DNA of 44,770 bases from contig NZ_JOAP01000059.1 of assembly GCF_000720475.1 (NCBI RefSeq), positions 1 through 44,770 on the forward strand, in the 5' to 3' direction. How positions within the stretch are numbered: the stretch's first letter is position 1; each line of letters opens with the position of its first letter. Source of the DNA: Streptomyces aureocirculatus. GTDB taxonomy: Bacteria; Actinomycetota; Actinomycetes; Streptomycetales; Streptomycetaceae. The notes beneath the pieces were generated by a model. It was not told the origin of the DNA, searched no databases, and saw nothing but the letters and a program-made list of their open reading frames with translations. Below are positions 1 to 8,026 of this stretch, piece after piece. The position numbers and the translations under genes are program-made.

Positions 1-98
1 ACTTCCTGCACACCTACAACCACCACCGCTGCCACACCGCACTCGGCGGCAAACCGCCCATCAGCCGTGTGAACAACCCTGCGGGTCAATACACCTAG
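1..98 (+). mobile_element. 3' end of IS481-like transposase/integrase gene (cut by window edge)
   Basis: Frame 3 reads FLHTYNHHRCHTALGGKPP and then about a dozen more residues to a TAG at 96-98. The pattern Y-N-x-x-R-x-H-x-A-L-G-x-x-P-P is the usual C-terminus of the IS481/IS3 group of DDE (rve-fold) transposases, where it follows the catalytic glutamate helix. Only the last 31 codons are in the window, so neither completeness nor the element's ends can be judged. The stop codon overlaps the stop of the convergent MFS gene by two bases (a CCTAGG context), so little or no terminal inverted repeat separates them. It could also be a truncated remnant. Confidence 0.7.
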
Positions 99-2236
99 GC
101 CGCTGTCGCCGCTGCCCGACGCGCCCCCGGCCGTGCGCCTTCGCCCAGGGCGAGGCCCTGCGCGAGGTCCTCCGCGAGCAGCCGCTTGGCGATCGTGTCG
201 ACCGCCTCCCACAGCTTCCCGTCGCCCTCGGCCGCGATGTCCTCAAGGGCGCTCCAACCGGCCCCGCCGTCCTCGCGCAACTGCCCGCGCAGCCAGGACG
301 CCCACGCCCCGCCGATCACCTCGGCCTCACGCGCACCCGCGGCCGTGTGCTGGAACATGGTGCCGGTACGGGTCACATAACCCTCCTCGACCATCCGGTC
401 GAAGACCGGCACGAGCACTTCGGGCGGCAACTGACGCCGGGCCGCGATCAGATTCAGATTGGCGTGCCCGACGAGGCGGGTGAACAGCTCCACCTGCATC
501 ACCGCCCAGGCGCCCGCCATGTCGAGGCGTGTGTCGGACCCCTGGACCACGGCGCGCGTGGTCCCCGGCCCCTTGGACCGCAGGATGTTGCCGACGGCGA
601 GTTCGAGCAGTTGGGCCGGGTCGCCCGCCTGCGGTGACGCGAAGCCCTCGCCCAGGTCGGACGAGCTCATCCGCGCGCTGTCGCGCAGCTCGATCTGCTT
701 GAGGAACAGGGCCACGACGAACCCGACGAGGGCGACGGGAACCGTCCACAGGAACACCGTCTGCAACGTGTCCGCGTACGCCTTGATCAGAGGCGCCGCG
801 GCCGCGCCCGGCAGGTCGTGCAGCGACTGCGGGCTCTGCGACGCCTTCGCGACGACGTCCGGCGGCGCGGCGCCGGTGCGGTCGGCCGCCGCGACCCCGT
901 CGCGCAGGTTCGGCGCCAGCGTATTGGCGTAGATGGTGCCGAACACGGCCGTCCCGAAGGAACTGCCGAGGGTCCGGAAGAAGGTGACACCGGACGTCGC
1001 GGTGCCCAGGTCCGCGTACGCGACGGTGTTCTGCACGGCGATGGTGAGCACCTGCATGGAAAGACCGATGCCGATGCCGAGCACGAACATGTACAGGGAC
1101 TCCAGCCACGTACTGGTGTCGCCGCCCATCAGCGACAGCAGATACAGGCCGAGCGCCATCACGAGCGAGCCCACGATGGGGAAGATCCGGTAGATGCCGG
1201 TCCTGCTGACGACGTTCCCGCTGAAGATCGAGGCGATGAGCAGCCCGACGACCATCGGCAGCGTCCGCACCCCGGAGGTGGTGGCCGAGTCCCCGTCGAC
1301 GTACTGCAGATAGGTCGGCAGGAACGTCATCGCGCCGAGCATCGCGAAACCCACGACGAAGCTGAGCACCGAGCAGACGGTGAAGACCGGGTTCGCGAAG
1401 AGCCGCATCGGCAGCATCGGCTCCGCGGCCCGCGTCTCCACCACACAGAAGGCGGCGAGGGCGAGCAGCCCGCCGACGAACAGACCGATGATGACGCCCG
1501 AGCCCCACGCGTACTGGTTGCCGCCCCAGCTCGTGGCCAGGATCAGCGCGCTCGCCCCGCTCGCCACGAGGGCGATGCCCAGATAGTCGATGACGGGCCG
1601 CGACGCGGACTTCACGACGGGGATGGTGCGCGCCGCCGCCACGACCACGAGGATCGCGATCGGCACGTTGACATAGAACGCCCAGCGCCAGGTCAGATGA
1701 TCGGTGAAGAGCCCGCCGAGCAGCGGCCCGATGACCGTCGACACACCGAAGACCGCGCCGATCGCGCCCTGGTACTTGCCGCGCTCACGCAGCGGAATGA
1801 CGTCGGCGATCAGCGCCATCGCCGTGACCATCAGACCACCCGCGCCGATGCCCTGGAGCGCGCGCCAGGCGATGAGCAGGGTCATGTTCGTGGCGAGACC
1901 GCACAGGAACGAGCCGGTGATGAAGACGACCGCAGACACCTGGAACACGATCTTGCGGCCGAACAGGTCGCCGAACTTGCCGACGAGCACCGTCGCCACG
2001 GTCTCCGCGAGCAGATACGAGGTGACGACCCACGACATGTGCTCGGCGCCGCCCAGGTCCGACACGATCGTCGGCAGCGCGGTGCCCACGATCGTCTGGT
2101 CGAGGGCGGCGAGCAGGACACCCAGCATGATCGTCACGAAGACGACATTGCGTCTGCGCTTGTCGAGGACAGGCGGCCCCTGCTCCGGCCGATCGGGTTG
2201 TTCCGCCGCGGCCGCGGGCTGATCGGTAACGGTCAC
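95..2236 (-). CDS. DHA2-family MFS drug:H+ antiporter (EmrB/QacA type) with C-terminal winged-helix-like extension
   Basis: A 713-residue integral membrane protein expected to export drugs or metabolites using the proton gradient. Visible motifs: [11 protein letters not shown] in TM1 (DHA2 motif D1), [10 protein letters not shown] (motif A) and a Gly/Pro-rich motif-C helix around [12 protein letters not shown]; about 14 hydrophobic segments span residues 30-530. The last ~170 residues are soluble and read like a winged helix (helical region, then [20 protein letters not shown], then a hydrophobic strand), which most EmrB proteins lack. The GTG start at 2236 is preceded by a GAGGGTGAGG ribosome site; longer upstream reading is Arg/Pro-rich shadow. 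It is followed after 101 bases by cobF on the same strand upstream. Substrate unknown; family assignment is secure. Confidence 0.9.
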   Translation of the reverse strand: MTVTDQPAAAAEQPDRPEQGPPVLDKRRRNVVFVTIMLGVLLAALDQTIVGTALPTIVSDLGGAEHMSWVVTSYLLAETVATVLVGKFGDLFGRKIVFQVSAVVFITGSFLCGLATNMTLLIAWRALQGIGAGGLMVTAMALIADVIPLRERGKYQGAIGAVFGVSTVIGPLLGGLFTDHLTWRWAFYVNVPIAILVVVAAARTIPVVKSASRPVIDYLGIALVASGASALILATSWGGNQYAWGSGVIIGLFVGGLLALAAFCVVETRAAEPMLPMRLFANPVFTVCSVLSFVVGFAMLGAMTFLPTYLQYVDGDSATTSGVRTLPMVVGLLIASIFSGNVVSRTGIYRIFPIVGSLVMALGLYLLSLMGGDTSTWLESLYMFVLGIGIGLSMQVLTIAVQNTVAYADLGTATSGVTFFRTLGSSFGTAVFGTIYANTLAPNLRDGVAAADRTGAAPPDVVAKASQSPQSLHDLPGAAAAPLIKAYADTLQTVFLWTVPVALVGFVVALFLKQIELRDSARMSSSDLGEGFASPQAGDPAQLLELAVGNILRSKGPGTTRAVVQGSDTRLDMAGAWAVMQVELFTRLVGHANLNLIAARRQLPPEVLVPVFDRMVEEGYVTRTGTMFQHTAAGAREAEVIGGAWASWLRGQLREDGGAGWSALEDIAAEGDGKLWEAVDTIAKRLLAEDLAQGLALGEGARPGARRAAATAA

Positions 2237-2337
2237 AGCCTCACCCTCACACCGGGTCCGCCGCGGTGCATGCGGGGCAGTCCGGTCCGGTGACAGCCCG
2301 AGCCGGTGACAGTCCGGCCCGGCGGGGTGCCGACCGG

Positions 2338-3138
2338 TCAGCCGTCGGTGGCGCTGGTGTCGCCGCCTCGCCGCAGCAGATACGTGTCCATGATCCAGCC
2401 CTTGCGCTCGCGGGCCTCCGCGCGCAGCCGCTGGATGCGCGGGGCGGCCTCGGCGAGCGGGCCCGAGACGAGGATCTCGTCGGGAGTGCCGAGGTAGGCA
2501 CCCCAGTAGATGTGGAGGCCGAGGCCGTCCCGGCCGTCGGCGAAGCGCAGGAAGGCCTGCCGGGCGTCCAGCATCACCACGACGTCGTCCACCCCGTCCG
2601 GGAAGCCCTCCTCGGCGAGGCGGCGGCCGGTGGTGACCTGGAAGGGCCGCGCGACGCGGTTGAGCCCGATGCGGTGGCGCGCGGCCAGCGAGGACACGCT
2701 GCTGACGCCGGGGACGACGTCGTACGCGAACGTCACCGCTCCGCGCCCGAGGACCTCCTCCAGGACCGCGATCGTGCTGTCGTACAGCGCCGGGTCGCCC
2801 CACACCAGGAACGCCCCGGTCCCGTCGGGGCCCAGCTCGTCGCCGATGAGCCGCTCGAAGACGACGGCGCGGCGGGCACGCCACTCGTCCACGGCGCCCG
2901 CGTACCGCGCACCCTCCGCCGCCCGGTCCCGCTCCGGGTCCCGCGCCTCGACGACGCGGTACGCCCCGTCCGGGCGGTGCGCCTCCAGCATCCCCCGGCG
3001 CAGCGCCACGAGGTCGTCCTTCTCCTCGCCCTTGCCGACGAGGAAGAACACATCGGTGTCCCCCATGGCCCTGACCGCCTGCAGGGTGAGCTGCTCGGGG
3101 TCGCCCGCGCCGATGCCGATGACATGAATCTTTCGCAC
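2338..3138 (-). CDS. cobF: Precorrin-6A synthase (deacetylating), CobF
   Basis: A 266-residue cytoplasmic SAM-dependent methyltransferase of the tetrapyrrole family. In the aerobic cobalamin pathway CobF methylates C-1 of precorrin-5 and removes the acetyl group to give precorrin-6A. The N-terminus [18 protein letters not shown] is the SAM/tetrapyrrole methylase entry motif; [13 protein letters not shown] and [14 protein letters not shown] are the family's central loops, and [13 protein letters not shown] is typical of CobF. The GTG start at 3138 gives the expected ~255-residue family length. No other cobalamin gene is nearby, as is common for isolated cob genes in streptomycetes. It lies downstream of the DUF309 gene on the same strand, separated by a tandem repeat. 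Confidence 0.92.
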   Translation of the reverse strand: MRKIHVIGIGAGDPEQLTLQAVRAMGDTDVFFLVGKGEEKDDLVALRRGMLEAHRPDGAYRVVEARDPERDRAAEGARYAGAVDEWRARRAVVFERLIGDELGPDGTGAFLVWGDPALYDSTIAVLEEVLGRGAVTFAYDVVPGVSSVSSLAARHRIGLNRVARPFQVTTGRRLAEEGFPDGVDDVVVMLDARQAFLRFADGRDGLGLHIYWGAYLGTPDEILVSGPLAEAAPRIQRLRAEARERKGWIMDTYLLRRGGDTSATDG

Positions 3139-3223
3139 GGGGTGAGTGTGCCGTACGCGGGGCCGGGGCCGCAGACACGGTGCCCCCCCTCCGGCGCCGC
3201 CAACCCTGCCGGTCCCGTCGGAT

Positions 3224-3324
3224 GCGCCCTGCCGATCCCCTCGGCCCCGTGCTCCTGCCGGTCCCGTCAGTCCTGCGCCCTGCCGATCCCCTCGGCCCGT
3301 GCTCCTGCCGGTCCCGTCAGTCCT
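3224..3324. repeat. Two-copy ~50-bp tandem repeat at the 3' end of the DUF309 gene
   Basis: Unit 1 (3224-3274, 51 bp) and unit 2 (3275-3324, 50 bp) are identical apart from one C in a C-run (GGCCCCG versus GGCCCG). Each unit contains the internal echo TGCCGATCCC / TGCCGGTCCC, and a third partial echo lies at about 3206-3220. Unit 2 includes the stop codon of the minus-strand DUF309 gene, so the array looks like a duplication of that gene's 3' end by slippage. Confidence 0.85.
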
Positions 3325-3874
3325 GATCACCAGGGGCGAGGCGCGGGGCGCACGCGGCCGGGTCCAGGGCCTGCTCCGCCCCCGGGTGCGCCTCCCGCTC
3401 GATCCGGGCGGCCAACTCCCGCGCCCACGCCACCACTCCCGGAACACCGATCCCGTACGGCCACTGCCGCGCGGGCTCGTCCCCCGCCCAGCCCGAGAGG
3501 GCCCCCGCGCCCCGCAACAGCAACCGGGCCCCGCCTTTCGTATTGCCACGGGCGGCGTGCGTGAGCCCGACGGCGACCTGCGCGAGTCCTTGCCACAGCT
3601 CGCGCTCCTCCTCGGGCCCCGACTTCCAGGCGTCCTCGAACACCTCGTGCGCGTGGAAGGGCCGCCCGGCGTCGAGCAGCGCCTGGGCCTCCGCGACGGT
3701 CTCCCGGGGCGAACGCACCACACCCTCCGGCTGCCGCTCCACCCCGTTGGCGCCGTGCGGCAAGGGCCGCCCGAGCCCGTCACGGGGCCGGGCGTTACGG
3801 GCCCGCCCCTCCGCGTCACGATCCCGCCCGGCCTGCTCACGGGCCCTGCCGTCCGGTCCAAGTGCACGACTCAT
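3317..3874 (-). CDS. DUF309 domain protein
   Basis: About 185 residues. The central motif FHAHEVFEDAWK (F-H-x-H-E-x-F-E-x-x-W), followed by a helical segment ELWQGLAQVAVGLTHAARGN, is the hallmark of the DUF309 family, a small all-helical fold with clustered His/Glu residues. No biochemical role is firmly established. The first ~45 residues are charged, low-complexity sequence. I chose the ATG at 3874 over one 45 bases upstream because the family usually starts with a short MSRAL-like leader; neither start has a strong ribosome site. It precedes cobF on the same strand, about 180 bases apart, with a tandem repeat between them. Confidence 0.8.
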   Translation of the reverse strand: MSRALGPDGRAREQAGRDRDAEGRARNARPRDGLGRPLPHGANGVERQPEGVVRSPRETVAEAQALLDAGRPFHAHEVFEDAWKSGPEEERELWQGLAQVAVGLTHAARGNTKGGARLLLRGAGALSGWAGDEPARQWPYGIGVPGVVAWARELAARIEREAHPGAEQALDPAACAPRLAPGDQD

Positions 3875-3962
3875 GCCCTGATTCTCGCGCGCCCCGCGCA
3901 CCGGGGCAGGCCGGGGCATCCACGAGACCCGCTACCGCACCGGACCACCCCGTGACGTGCGG

Positions 3963-3987
3963 TAGAGTTCTACCTGCGTGATCACGC
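3963..3987 (+). promoter_or_regulatory. Probable tRNA promoter -10 and palindrome
   Basis: TAGAGT at 3963-3968 fits a TANNNT -10 box about 42 bases before the tRNA. It is followed by the perfect 12-bp palindrome GCGTGATCACGC (3976-3987) in the leader. No convincing -35 is visible. Confidence 0.35.
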
Positions 3988-4009
3988 GGGACACCGCAGG
4001 GACACGCAC

Positions 4010-4083
<74 letters not shown>

Positions 4084-4102
4084 CTGGAGACAGTCGCAGG
4101 TC

Positions 4103-4136
4103 AGGGCCGGTTTCGGAGATATCCGAAACCGGCCCT
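4103..4136 (+). terminator. Strong hairpin terminator after tRNA-Pro
   Basis: Perfect 15-bp arms, AGGGCCGGTTTCGGA and TCCGAAACCGGCCCT, enclose a 4-base loop (GATA). It begins 20 bases after the tRNA and ends about 40 bases before the stop of the convergent oxygenase gene, so it could serve both transcripts. There is no U-tract, which is normal in this GC range. Confidence 0.8.
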
Positions 4137-4178
4137 CGGCCATTGCCGGGCCAGTTTTCAGCCAGTTCGTCCGTGCGG

Positions 4179-5561
4179 CTACGCGCTGATCTCAGCGTCA
4201 GCGATCCAGTTGCCGTGGAACCCGAACGGAACACGTCGCGGCAGGTGTACGCGCGCGACAGGAGGGGCTTCGACGTCGGCGGCGTCGAGCACGACGAGTT
4301 CGCTGCGGCGGGTGCCGCCGTCGTACACGACCGACAGGATCCAGCCGTCGTCCTCGGCCTCGGCGCCGGGGCGTGCCACGAAGACGGGCTCCTGTGTCAC
4401 GCGCCCGGCTCCGAAGTGGTGTACCAGGACCTCGCCGGTCGTGGTGTCGAGTTTGACCAGAGGTCCGGGTTCGAAGCTGCCGCCGCGGTCGCGCTCGACG
4501 TCGTCGGAGAGGCGCAGGCTGTGGGGGCCGATCCCGCCGAACCAGCCGTAGCGGTGGGAGCGCCCGGACCACGCGTGGTTGATCCGGGGCCATTCGACGC
4601 TGTAGTCGGAAATGATCTGCTCGGACACGGCTCCCCGGCTCGCGGGGATGGTCCACCGGGCCAACGCGGGCAGTCCATCGGCAGGCCCGCGGAACACATC
4701 GCGGAACACCGTGTCGTAGCGGATGACGTCCATGACGATCGAGCCGTCCGGGGTGTCGTACGCGTTGAGGACATGGAACACGTAGCACCGAGGGGCGTCG
4801 AACCACCTGATCTGTTCCGCCGTGCCCATGCGCGGGAGTACGCCCACCCGCGACGGATGCTCCTCGTTCCAGCGCATCGGGAGTGCGTCGCCGCTCTCCG
4901 GCTTCCCCGCCGCCATGCGGCCCGCGGCGTCCGTCGACAGGGTCACCGGCAGGTCGAGCACCACGATCCGGGTGGCGGTCATCGCCATGTCATGGATCAT
5001 CGGCACCCCGGGGACGGGCAGTTCGGCGGTGTGCGTCGCCTTCCCGGTGGCGTCCAGGACGACGTAGCGCAGAGCATCCGCGCCGGGCCTGATCAAGTAG
5101 TTGACGGCATGCATCTCTCCGGTGACCGGATCGATTCTCGGGTGGGCGGTGAAGCCGGCGCGCAACGCTCCGTCGGCGTCCCAGGTCGACATCCGGTCCA
5201 GGTCGGGGGCGACCGAAACCGGAGCCCCGCCCCCCTCGACCAGTGCGAGGAGCCGGCCGCCCTGGGCAAGGATGTTGGTGTTGGGCACGTCCTCGGGAGC
5301 GTCGCCCTGGACGAACCGGTTTCGGTACCACTCGGCGCGCCCGTCGCGCAGGCGGACGCCGTGCACCATGCCCCGGCCGACGAACCAGTGGTGGGCCGCG
5401 CCGGTTTCAACGGGCCCCGTGGGGTTGGGGCCGATCCGCAGATAGCGGCCGGTCAGCTCGGGAGGCAGAGTCCCCGTCACCGGCAGGTCGTTGACGCTCA
5501 CCTCGTCGGGTACGGGGGCGAAGTTGCCCTCCAGATAGGGATTGCGGACTGTCTTGGTCAT
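4179..5561 (-). CDS. Carotenoid cleavage oxygenase family protein (carotenoid or stilbene dioxygenase)
   Basis: A 460-residue cytoplasmic non-heme iron enzyme of the RPE65/carotenoid oxygenase family. These enzymes cleave conjugated C=C bonds of carotenoids, apocarotenoids or lignostilbenes with O2. The four iron-ligand histidines are in place: H140 (FTAHPRIDP), H190 (MIHDMAMT), H263 (VFHVLNAYD) and H449 (GFHGNWI). RYLRIGPNP near residue 40 is the family's N-terminal signature. The ATG at 5561 is preceded by CCGGAG at good spacing. It is divergent from a PadR regulator (111 bases apart), and PadR proteins often sense phenolics, which leans towards a phenolic stilbene-type substrate (inference). 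No carotenoid biosynthesis gene is nearby. Confidence 0.88.
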   Translation of the reverse strand: MTKTVRNPYLEGNFAPVPDEVSVNDLPVTGTLPPELTGRYLRIGPNPTGPVETGAAHHWFVGRGMVHGVRLRDGRAEWYRNRFVQGDAPEDVPNTNILAQGGRLLALVEGGGAPVSVAPDLDRMSTWDADGALRAGFTAHPRIDPVTGEMHAVNYLIRPGADALRYVVLDATGKATHTAELPVPGVPMIHDMAMTATRIVVLDLPVTLSTDAAGRMAAGKPESGDALPMRWNEEHPSRVGVLPRMGTAEQIRWFDAPRCYVFHVLNAYDTPDGSIVMDVIRYDTVFRDVFRGPADGLPALARWTIPASRGAVSEQIISDYSVEWPRINHAWSGRSHRYGWFGGIGPHSLRLSDDVERDRGGSFEPGPLVKLDTTTGEVLVHHFGAGRVTQEPVFVARPGAEAEDDGWILSVVYDGGTRRSELVVLDAADVEAPPVARVHLPRRVPFGFHGNWIADAEISA

Positions 5562-5580
5562 GGACAACTCCGGTCGTCGG

Positions 5581-5610
5581 ATCTGAACGTGCAGCCTGTA
5601 CTGTTCAGAT
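5581..5610. promoter_or_regulatory. Candidate PadR operator in the oxygenase/padR divergent promoter
   Basis: A perfect inverted repeat ATCTGAAC-N14-GTTCAGAT lies at 5581-5588 and 5603-5610, 20 bases upstream of the oxygenase ATG and 63 upstream of the padR ATG. PadR dimers bind such spaced 8-bp palindromes. Two smaller symmetrical elements lie just downstream: CTCCG-GCTT-CGGAG (5612-5625) and CTGAG-A-CTCAG (5640-5650). Confidence 0.6.
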
Positions 5611-5672
5611 GCTCCGGCTTCGGAGTCGGGCCCGCAACGCTGAGACTCAGACCGTCCGGATCGGGGTATGAG

Positions 5673-6320
5673 ATGCCGACCTTCTCCGCGAGTGCTTACG
5701 TCGTGCTTGGACTTCTGGAGCAGTCGGGCTCCGCGACGCCGTATGCACTCGATCGCGAGATCCAGGAAAGCGTCGGACATTTCTGGGACTTTCCGCGGTC
5801 TCAGATCTACGCGGAGGCGGCCCGGCTCGTGCGTCACGGACTCGTCCTCGAAGAGCGGGAGGGTTCCGGACGCCGTCGCCGCAGGTTGTCGATCACCCAG
5901 GCCGGACGGGACGTGCTCGCCCAGTGGCTCAACGGCCCGGCCGATCACGGCACGCAGATCCGCGACGAAGGTCTGCTGCGGCTCTTCTTCCAGCAGGACG
6001 GCTCGTCCGGTGCGGGACAGGTGCGTCAACTCGCCGCGCAGCAACGGGAAGCACACCGCCGCAAGCTCGCCGAGTACGAGGCGATCCTTGCCTCGGCCCC
6101 CGGCCCGGGCGGGCCCGCGGCGGACGCTGTCGGGCTCGGCCTGCGGTTCGAGGCCCCGCAGGCGGCCGCGCTGGCATACGGTCTGCGGTTCGAGCAGTTG
6201 GCCATCGCCTTCTGGACGGAGATCGTCGAGCACGGCGCCGACGCGGTGGATCCCCGTTCCCTGGCAGCCCCGACAGTGCGGGATGTATGTCCCGAAGGGG
6301 ACAAGTCGGCTGACGACTGA
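5673..6320 (+). CDS. PadR-family transcriptional regulator
   Basis: A 215-residue DNA-binding protein. The N-terminal winged helix runs over residues 1-90: a VVLGLLEQSGSATPYALDREI helix pair, the recognition segment FPRSQIYAEAARLVRHGLV, and a wing with the basic run GRRRRRLSIT. The C-terminal half (about 95-190) is helical with the QLAAQQREAHRRKLAEYE coiled segment and a late FEQLAIAFWTEIV helix, as in the Vir/PadR C-terminal dimerisation domain. The start ATG at 5673 has a modest GGGG site. It is divergent from the oxygenase gene, which is its most likely target together with itself, through the repeat at 5581-5610. It may also control the co-directional DHFR-like gene 90 bases downstream. 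Confidence 0.88.
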   Translation: MPTFSASAYVVLGLLEQSGSATPYALDREIQESVGHFWDFPRSQIYAEAARLVRHGLVLEEREGSGRRRRRLSITQAGRDVLAQWLNGPADHGTQIRDEGLLRLFFQQDGSSGAGQVRQLAAQQREAHRRKLAEYEAILASAPGPGGPAADAVGLGLRFEAPQAAALAYGLRFEQLAIAFWTEIVEHGADAVDPRSLAAPTVRDVCPEGDKSADD

Positions 6321-6410
6321 CGTGGTCCGTGGCATTGCTCCACGCGCGGCCGATGAGTTTGTGGCTCCGGGCCGGTCCGAGCTCCTGACACCCTGGGAAA
6401 GGACACCACC

Positions 6411-7016
6411 ATGTCAGAGCTTCTCGTCGACTTCATCACCTCCCTCGACGGTTACGCGTCGGGAGAGGGATGGCCCGGCTTCTGGGGCCTCGAAGGCCCG
6501 GAGTACCTCGCATGGCTCGGCGAGCAGCCCGAGGCCACCTATCTGATGGGGGCGAACACCTACCGCCTGATGTCGGGTTTCGCCGCAGGCCAGGTCCCGG
6601 CCGGCCAGGACGAGTTCAGGCCCGAGGAAGAAGCGTCCGTCGACGAGCTCACGCAGGCGTCCAAGGTGGTCTTCTCCTCCTCACTCGATGAACCACTGAC
6701 GTGGGCCAACTCCACGCTCGTCCGCGACGACGCCGTCGAGGCGGTCCGCGCCATGAAGGGGAGTGGCTCGGGACTCCTCAGCACGATCGGCAGCCTCAGC
6801 CTGTGCCGGTCCCTGCTGCGAGCCGGACTCGTCGACCGCTTCCGAGTCGTGATGTTCCCGGTGATCACCGGGGCCACGGGCGAAGAACGCATCTACGACG
6901 GCTATCCGGACGTTGCCCTCGAAATGATCGGGCACCGCACCTTCGACGACCGCATCCAACTGGTCGAGTACAAGCCCCGCGTGCTCGAACACCCGCCGCT
7001 CGGCGCCCCTGCGTGA
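6411..7016 (+). CDS. Dihydrofolate reductase-like (RibD C-terminal domain) protein
   Basis: 201 residues of the DHFR/RibD_C fold. The N-terminus LLVDFITSLDGYASG matches the conserved x-S-x-D-G strand-helix; TYLMGANTYRLM and the later GLLSTIGSLSLCRSLLRAGLVDRFRVVMFPVITG form the NADPH-binding and C-terminal core typical of this group. These proteins are usually annotated as putative pyrimidine or dihydrofolate reductases, but most streptomycete paralogues have no proven substrate. A GGGAAAGGA ribosome site precedes the ATG. It is co-directional with the padR gene and could be part of the same detoxification cassette (inference). Confidence 0.85.
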   Translation: MSELLVDFITSLDGYASGEGWPGFWGLEGPEYLAWLGEQPEATYLMGANTYRLMSGFAAGQVPAGQDEFRPEEEASVDELTQASKVVFSSSLDEPLTWANSTLVRDDAVEAVRAMKGSGSGLLSTIGSLSLCRSLLRAGLVDRFRVVMFPVITGATGEERIYDGYPDVALEMIGHRTFDDRIQLVEYKPRVLEHPPLGAPA

Positions 7017-7400
7017 CGTCGCCCCGTCCACCGGTCCGGACGGGTGCCAGGACAAGCCCCCCCGGACGGTGGTGATGGCACTTCCGGCGCCCTCCGGCGC
7101 ACACGCCGCGCCGTGTCGCGCACGTCGCCGCACGCCGGAGCACGCGGCACCCCGCCGCACACCACGCGCCCCCGCGCCGCACCACCGGCCCCTGGAAATG
7201 TTTGGCCGGAACTCCCCTGCCGTATAGGCAAGATGCCGCTCGGACAGAACCGGTCACCGGATCGAAAGCTCCGCGCGACGCGCCCGACCACCGGCCGACG
7301 GATCGGTGGTGATCACTTGAGGCGCGGGCCGTGCACGTACGGCCCGCGGCACGCCCCCACGTTCGTCTTCGTGCACCACTCAACGGGAGGACCCCCACCC
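7017..7400. other. 384-base gap: no gene seen; leader of the phospholipase gene
   Basis: I see no credible coding sequence; the reading frames here are Arg/Pro/Thr-rich shadows. An AT-richer patch around 7196-7235 (TTTGG, GCCGTATAGGC) is the likeliest promoter region. A hairpin with 9-bp arms GCGGGCCGT/ACGGCCCGC and a 6-base loop sits at 7324-7347, inside the presumed 5' UTR about 54 bases before the phospholipase start. Confidence 0.5.
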
Positions 7401-7886
7401 ATGCGTCGTCGACTTTCCGCCCTCGCAGTAAGCGCTGCCGCCCTCACCCTCGGGACCGGGCTCGCCGCGTCCCCGGCCGCCGCCGTCCCCGCGGACAAGG
7501 GCCGGGTGCTCAGCAGTTGGACCCAGACCGACGCGGGCAGCTACAACGCCTGGGCCGCCGCGAGGAACAACCAGGGCGCGTGGAGCGCGTACCGGTTCAA
7601 CTGGAGCACCGACTACTGCTCCTCGTCCCCTGACAACCCGTTCGGCTTCCCCTTCGAGATGTCCTGCGCCCGGCACGACTTCGGGTACCGCAACTACAAG
7701 GAGGCGGGCTCCTTCGACGCCAACAAGGCGCGCGTCGACAGCGCCTTCCACGCCGACCTCAAGCGGGTGTGCGCCCGCTACACCGGCGTGCAGAAGACCT
7801 CGTGCGACGGTCTCGCCTGGACGTACTACCAGGCCGTCGACAAGTTCGGACGCTCCTCCGCCGTCGACGGCCACGCGGCCGCCTAG
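7401..7886 (+). CDS. Secreted phospholipase A2 (prokaryotic type)
   Basis: A 161-residue exported enzyme that hydrolyses the sn-2 ester of phospholipids. Residues 1-28 are a Sec signal peptide (MRRR, hydrophobic stretch, SPAAA cleavage). The mature ~130 residues closely resemble the Streptomyces violaceoruber enzyme. The catalytic pair H92-D93 sits in CARHDFGYRNY, D113 in RVDSAF, and the calcium-site D71 in WSTDYC. Four cysteines (73, 89, 124, 135) can make the two known disulfides. GGGAGG precedes the ATG. It is monocistronic, with its own terminator at 7912. The family fit is essentially full length. Confidence 0.95.
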   Translation: MRRRLSALAVSAAALTLGTGLAASPAAAVPADKGRVLSSWTQTDAGSYNAWAAARNNQGAWSAYRFNWSTDYCSSSPDNPFGFPFEMSCARHDFGYRNYKEAGSFDANKARVDSAFHADLKRVCARYTGVQKTSCDGLAWTYYQAVDKFGRSSAVDGHAAA

Positions 7887-7911
7887 GTTCCGGCACGGCT
7901 CCGGCCGCCAC

Positions 7912-7941
7912 GCGCCGGGGGCCAGGTGTGGTCCCCGGCGC
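7912..7941 (+). terminator. Terminator hairpin after the phospholipase A2 gene
   Basis: The 13-bp arms GCGCCGGGGGCCA and TGGTCCCCGGCGC (one G-U pair) enclose a GGTG loop, starting 26 bases after the stop codon. Confidence 0.75.
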
Positions 7942-7970
7942 CATAGGGCGATGCCCCGGCCGCTTCTACA

Positions 7971-8026
7971 GTCCCTCGGCATGACCCTGTCCCTCGGCAT
8001 GACCCCTGTCCCTCGGCACGACGACT
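7971..8026. repeat. Three-copy 18-19-bp tandem repeat at the broken end of the esterase relic
   Basis: GTCCCTCGGCATGACCCT, GTCCCTCGGCATGACCCCT and GTCCCTCGGCACGACGACT follow one another directly. The array ends exactly where homology to the PHB-depolymerase-type esterase begins, so it may mark the deletion junction. Confidence 0.8.
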
